Assembly (NCBI RefSeq): GCF_004005495.1
Contig: NZ_RZYA01000001.1
Span: 434,001-498,000, forward strand
From: Streptomyces antnestii
GTDB lineage: Bacteria > Actinomycetota > Actinomycetes > Streptomycetales > Streptomycetaceae
Length of the DNA: 64,000 nucleotides
Direction: 5' to 3'
The position numbers and the translations under genes are program-made. A model generated the notes under the pieces. The model ran no database searches and was not told where the DNA came from. It worked only from the letters and a program-made list of their open reading frames with translations. This document shows positions 61,915-64,000 of this stretch, piece by piece (the stretch's first letter is position 1; every line of letters begins with the position of its first letter).

Positions 61915-62919
61915 GTGGCACGGTTTCGGAGCTGGGTGAGCATCGCCCTCGCAGGGGCGGTCGGCCTCACCCTCGCGGGATGCAGCAGCACCGGCGGCAA
62001 GCGGGCGGAGGACGCCAGGAAGGCGGCCTCGGCCCAGGGCAGGGCCGCGGTGAACACCCCGCGCTGGACCATCGCGATGGTGACCCATTCGGGCGACGGC
62101 GACACCTTCTGGGACATCGTCCAGAGCGGCGCCGAGCAGGCCGCCGTCAAGGACAACATCAACTTCCTGTACTCGCACAGCGACCAGGCCCAGCAGCAGG
62201 CCGAGCTCGTCGACGCGGCCGTGGACAAGAAGGTCGACGGCATCATCGTCACGCTCGCCAAGCCCGACGCGATGAAGGCCGCCGTCGCCCGCGCCGAGAA
62301 GGCCGGCATCCCCGTGATCACCGTGAACTCCGGCTCCGCGGAGTCCAGGAAGTTCGGCGCGCTCACGCACATCGGCCAGGACGAGACGATCGCGGGCCAG
62401 GCCGTCGGCGACGAACTGAACAAGCGCGGCCGCAAGAAGGCCCTCTGCGTCCTGCACGAGCAGGGCAACGTCGGCCACGAGCAGCGCTGCGCCGGCGCCA
62501 GGTCGACGTTCAAGGGCCAGATGCAGAACCTGTACGTCGAGGGCACCAACATGCCGGACGTCCAGTCCTCCATCGAGGCCAAGCTCCAGGCCGACAAGTC
62601 CATCGACTCCGTCGTCACGCTCGGCGCGCCCTTCGCCGCCACCGCCGTCAAGGCCCGGCAGGACGCGGGCAGCAAGGCCGAGATCGACACCTTCGACCTC
62701 AACGCGAAGGTCGCGAAGGGTCTGGAGGACGGCTCGCTCGGCTTCGCCGTCGACCAGCAGCCCTACCTCCAGGGCTACGAGGCCGTGGACCTGCTGTGGC
62801 TCTACCGCTACAACGCGGACGTGCTCGGCGGCGGCAAGCCGGTCCTGACCGGCCCGCAGATCGTCACCAAGGACCAGGCCGCGAAGCTCGAGGAGTACAC
62901 GAAGCGGGGGACCCGATGA
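61915..62919 (+). CDS. Sugar-binding lipoprotein of an ABC importer (copy 2)
   Basis: The 334-residue protein is a paralogue of the preceding gene, with near-identical blocks (THSGDGDTFWDIVQSGAEQA, FAVDQQPYLQGYEAVDLLW). Lipobox is TLAGC. The start is put at GTG 61915 because it gives a normal lipoprotein signal (RSWVSIALAGAVGLTLAGC); the frame is open to a GTG at 61795 that overlaps the first copy's stop but yields no signal. Both copies precede a single permease, suggesting two receptors for one channel. Confidence 0.9.
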   Translation: MARFRSWVSIALAGAVGLTLAGCSSTGGKRAEDARKAASAQGRAAVNTPRWTIAMVTHSGDGDTFWDIVQSGAEQAAVKDNINFLYSHSDQAQQQAELVDAAVDKKVDGIIVTLAKPDAMKAAVARAEKAGIPVITVNSGSAESRKFGALTHIGQDETIAGQAVGDELNKRGRKKALCVLHEQGNVGHEQRCAGARSTFKGQMQNLYVEGTNMPDVQSSIEAKLQADKSIDSVVTLGAPFAATAVKARQDAGSKAEIDTFDLNAKVAKGLEDGSLGFAVDQQPYLQGYEAVDLLWLYRYNADVLGGGKPVLTGPQIVTKDQAAKLEEYTKRGTR

Positions 62920-63965
62920 TCGCCGCGTCACCCGAGACGCCACCGGTGATGGACGAGCGGCTCCTGAAGACGTCGCCGCTGCGCAAGCTCATGGGCCGCC
63001 CCGAACTGGGCTCCGTCGTCGGCGCCGTCGCCGTCTTCCTCTTCTTCGCGGTCTTCGCGGACAGCTTCCTGCGGGCGTCCAGCCTCGCCACCGTCCTGTA
63101 CGCGTCGTCGACGATCGGCATCATGGCCGTACCCGTGGCGCTGCTGATGATCGGCGGCGAGTTCGACCTCTCCGCCGGCGTCATGGTCACGACGTCCGCG
63201 CTGGTCTCGTCGATGTTCAGCTACCAGATGACGGCCAACGTCTGGGTGGGCGTAGGCGTCTCCCTCCTGGTGACGCTCGCCATCGGCGTGTTCAACGGCG
63301 TGATGCTCACCCGTACGGACCCGCCGAGCTTCATCATCACGCTCGGCACCTTCCTGATGCTGACCGGCATGAACCTCGGCTTCACCAAGCTGATCAGCGG
63401 CACCGTCTCCACCAAGTCGATCTCCGACATGGAGGGCTTCTCCTCCGCGAAGGACGTCTTCGCCTCGACCCTCACCATCGGCGGCGTCGACTTCAAGATC
63501 ACCATCCTGTGGTGGCTCGCCCTGGTCGCCGTCGCCACCTGGATCCTGCTGCGCACCCGCGTCGGCAACTGGATCTACGCGGTCGGCGGCGGCGAGGACG
63601 CGGCCCGCGCGGTCGGCGTCCCGGTGAACAAGACCAAGATCGGCCTCTACATGGGCGTCGCCTTCGGCGCCTGGATCTCCGGCCAGCACCTGCTGTTCTC
63701 GTTCGACGTCGTGCAGTCCGGCGAGGGCGTCGGCAACGAACTGATCTACATCATCGCGGCCGTGATCGGAGGCTGCCTGATCACCGGCGGCTACGGCTCC
63801 GCGGCCGGCGCGGCCATCGGCGCCCTGATCTTCGGCATGACCAGCAAGGGCATCGTGTTCGCCGAGTGGAACCCGGACTGGTTCAAGTTCTTCCTCGGGG
63901 CGATGCTGCTCCTCGCGACCCTCCTCAACGCATGGGTCCGCAAGCGCGCGGAGGCGACGAAATGA
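62916..63965 (+). CDS. Sugar ABC transporter permease (RbsC-like)
   Basis: The 349-residue membrane protein of the BPD_transp_2 family has about nine to ten helices. Conserved patches are LMIGGEFDLSAGVMVTTSAL, TRTDPPSFIITLGTFLMLTG, AVGGGEDAARAVGVPVNKTK and VIGGCLITGGYGSAAGAAIG. It forms the channel for the sugar delivered by the two lipoproteins. ATG 62916 overlaps the upstream TGA, and its own stop overlaps the next start, so the operon is tightly coupled. Confidence 0.94.
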   Translation: MIAASPETPPVMDERLLKTSPLRKLMGRPELGSVVGAVAVFLFFAVFADSFLRASSLATVLYASSTIGIMAVPVALLMIGGEFDLSAGVMVTTSALVSSMFSYQMTANVWVGVGVSLLVTLAIGVFNGVMLTRTDPPSFIITLGTFLMLTGMNLGFTKLISGTVSTKSISDMEGFSSAKDVFASTLTIGGVDFKITILWWLALVAVATWILLRTRVGNWIYAVGGGEDAARAVGVPVNKTKIGLYMGVAFGAWISGQHLLFSFDVVQSGEGVGNELIYIIAAVIGGCLITGGYGSAAGAAIGALIFGMTSKGIVFAEWNPDWFKFFLGAMLLLATLLNAWVRKRAEATK

Positions 63966-64000
63966 CGGAGACCGGCACCGAGACCGCCGAGCGCACGGCC
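63962..64000 (+). CDS. Start of the next ABC operon gene (probably ATP-binding protein, truncated by window)
   Basis: Only 13 codons are visible (MTETGTETAERTA). The ATG overlaps the permease stop (ATGA). In binding protein-permease operons of this type the missing ATPase normally comes next, so an ATP-binding protein is expected; nothing in the visible codons proves it. Confidence 0.55.
   Translation, partial: MTETGTETAERTA

Overview
The window is a GC-rich actinobacterial chromosome segment, almost certainly Streptomyces. The evidence is strong G/C at third codon positions, frequent GTG and TTG starts, leaderless genes with TACGCT-type -10 boxes, IclR/GntR/HxlR/MocR regulators, GH46 chitosanase, RNase Sa-like ribonuclease, and the interspersed palindromes typical of the genus. 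I see no rRNA, no conventional complete tRNA, no CRISPR array and no transposase gene. Only small non-autonomous inverted-repeat elements are present.

Layout. 1-8.8 kb: end of a two-domain isomerase/dioxygenase gene, a CorA channel, an AlkZ-like DNA-repair protein, a LuxR regulator divergent from two overlapping acyl-CoA ligases, and a zinc-ribbon/Mrr-like protein. 9.1-22.6 kb: a glyoxylate and purine-degradation block with gcl, catalase, tartronate semialdehyde reductase, hydroxypyruvate isomerase, a small two-gene operon carrying an HTH protein, then uraD-uraH-uricase-permease-8-oxoguanine deaminase-permease. 22.7-31.3 kb: chitosanase, TMEM175-like channel, thioesterase, phosphatase, SNF2 helicase with a SWIM-zinc partner. 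31.4-32.5 kb: an uncharacterised protein followed by a structured RNA built like a circularly permuted tRNA (bacterial Y-RNA-like). 32.5-39.2 kb: alanine-type aminotransferase, HxlR regulator, a VWA surface-protein pair, an FAD monooxygenase and a HipA-like kinase. 39.4-52.6 kb: malate synthase, a MobA-like transferase, a MocR regulator, a universal stress protein, a two-component system, an ABC exporter, then the IclR regulator AllR, allantoinase and allantoicase. 52.7-58.6 kb: an SDR gene split by a mobile element, a DHFR-like protein, an EamA exporter, a secreted RNase and a second two-component system. 58.8-64 kb: Gfo/Idh dehydrogenase, GntR regulator, two paralogous sugar-binding lipoproteins, a permease and the start of a third ABC component.

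How the parts fit. Uric acid enters through NCS2 permeases and is opened to allantoin by uricase, UraH and UraD. Allantoinase and allantoicase yield ureidoglycolate and eventually glyoxylate. Glyoxylate is used by malate synthase or by Gcl, Hyi and GlxR. Catalase can remove the peroxide made by uricase. Two operator sets tie this together. Paired TTC(C/T)-N7-(G/A)GA(A/T) boxes exactly 21 bp apart precede gcl, hyi, aceB and allB. A separate TCAAC-N5-GTTGA palindrome precedes katA, the uricase operon and allB. The first fits the AllR regulon known from S. coelicolor. The second has no assigned regulator; the HTH protein at 15439-15816 is a candidate.

The most unusual objects are the permuted tRNA-like RNA at about 32318-32475, the clean TA-flanked element inside an SDR gene at 53273-53463, and a 200-bp tandem duplication that created a chimeric small ORF between the helicase and SWIM genes.
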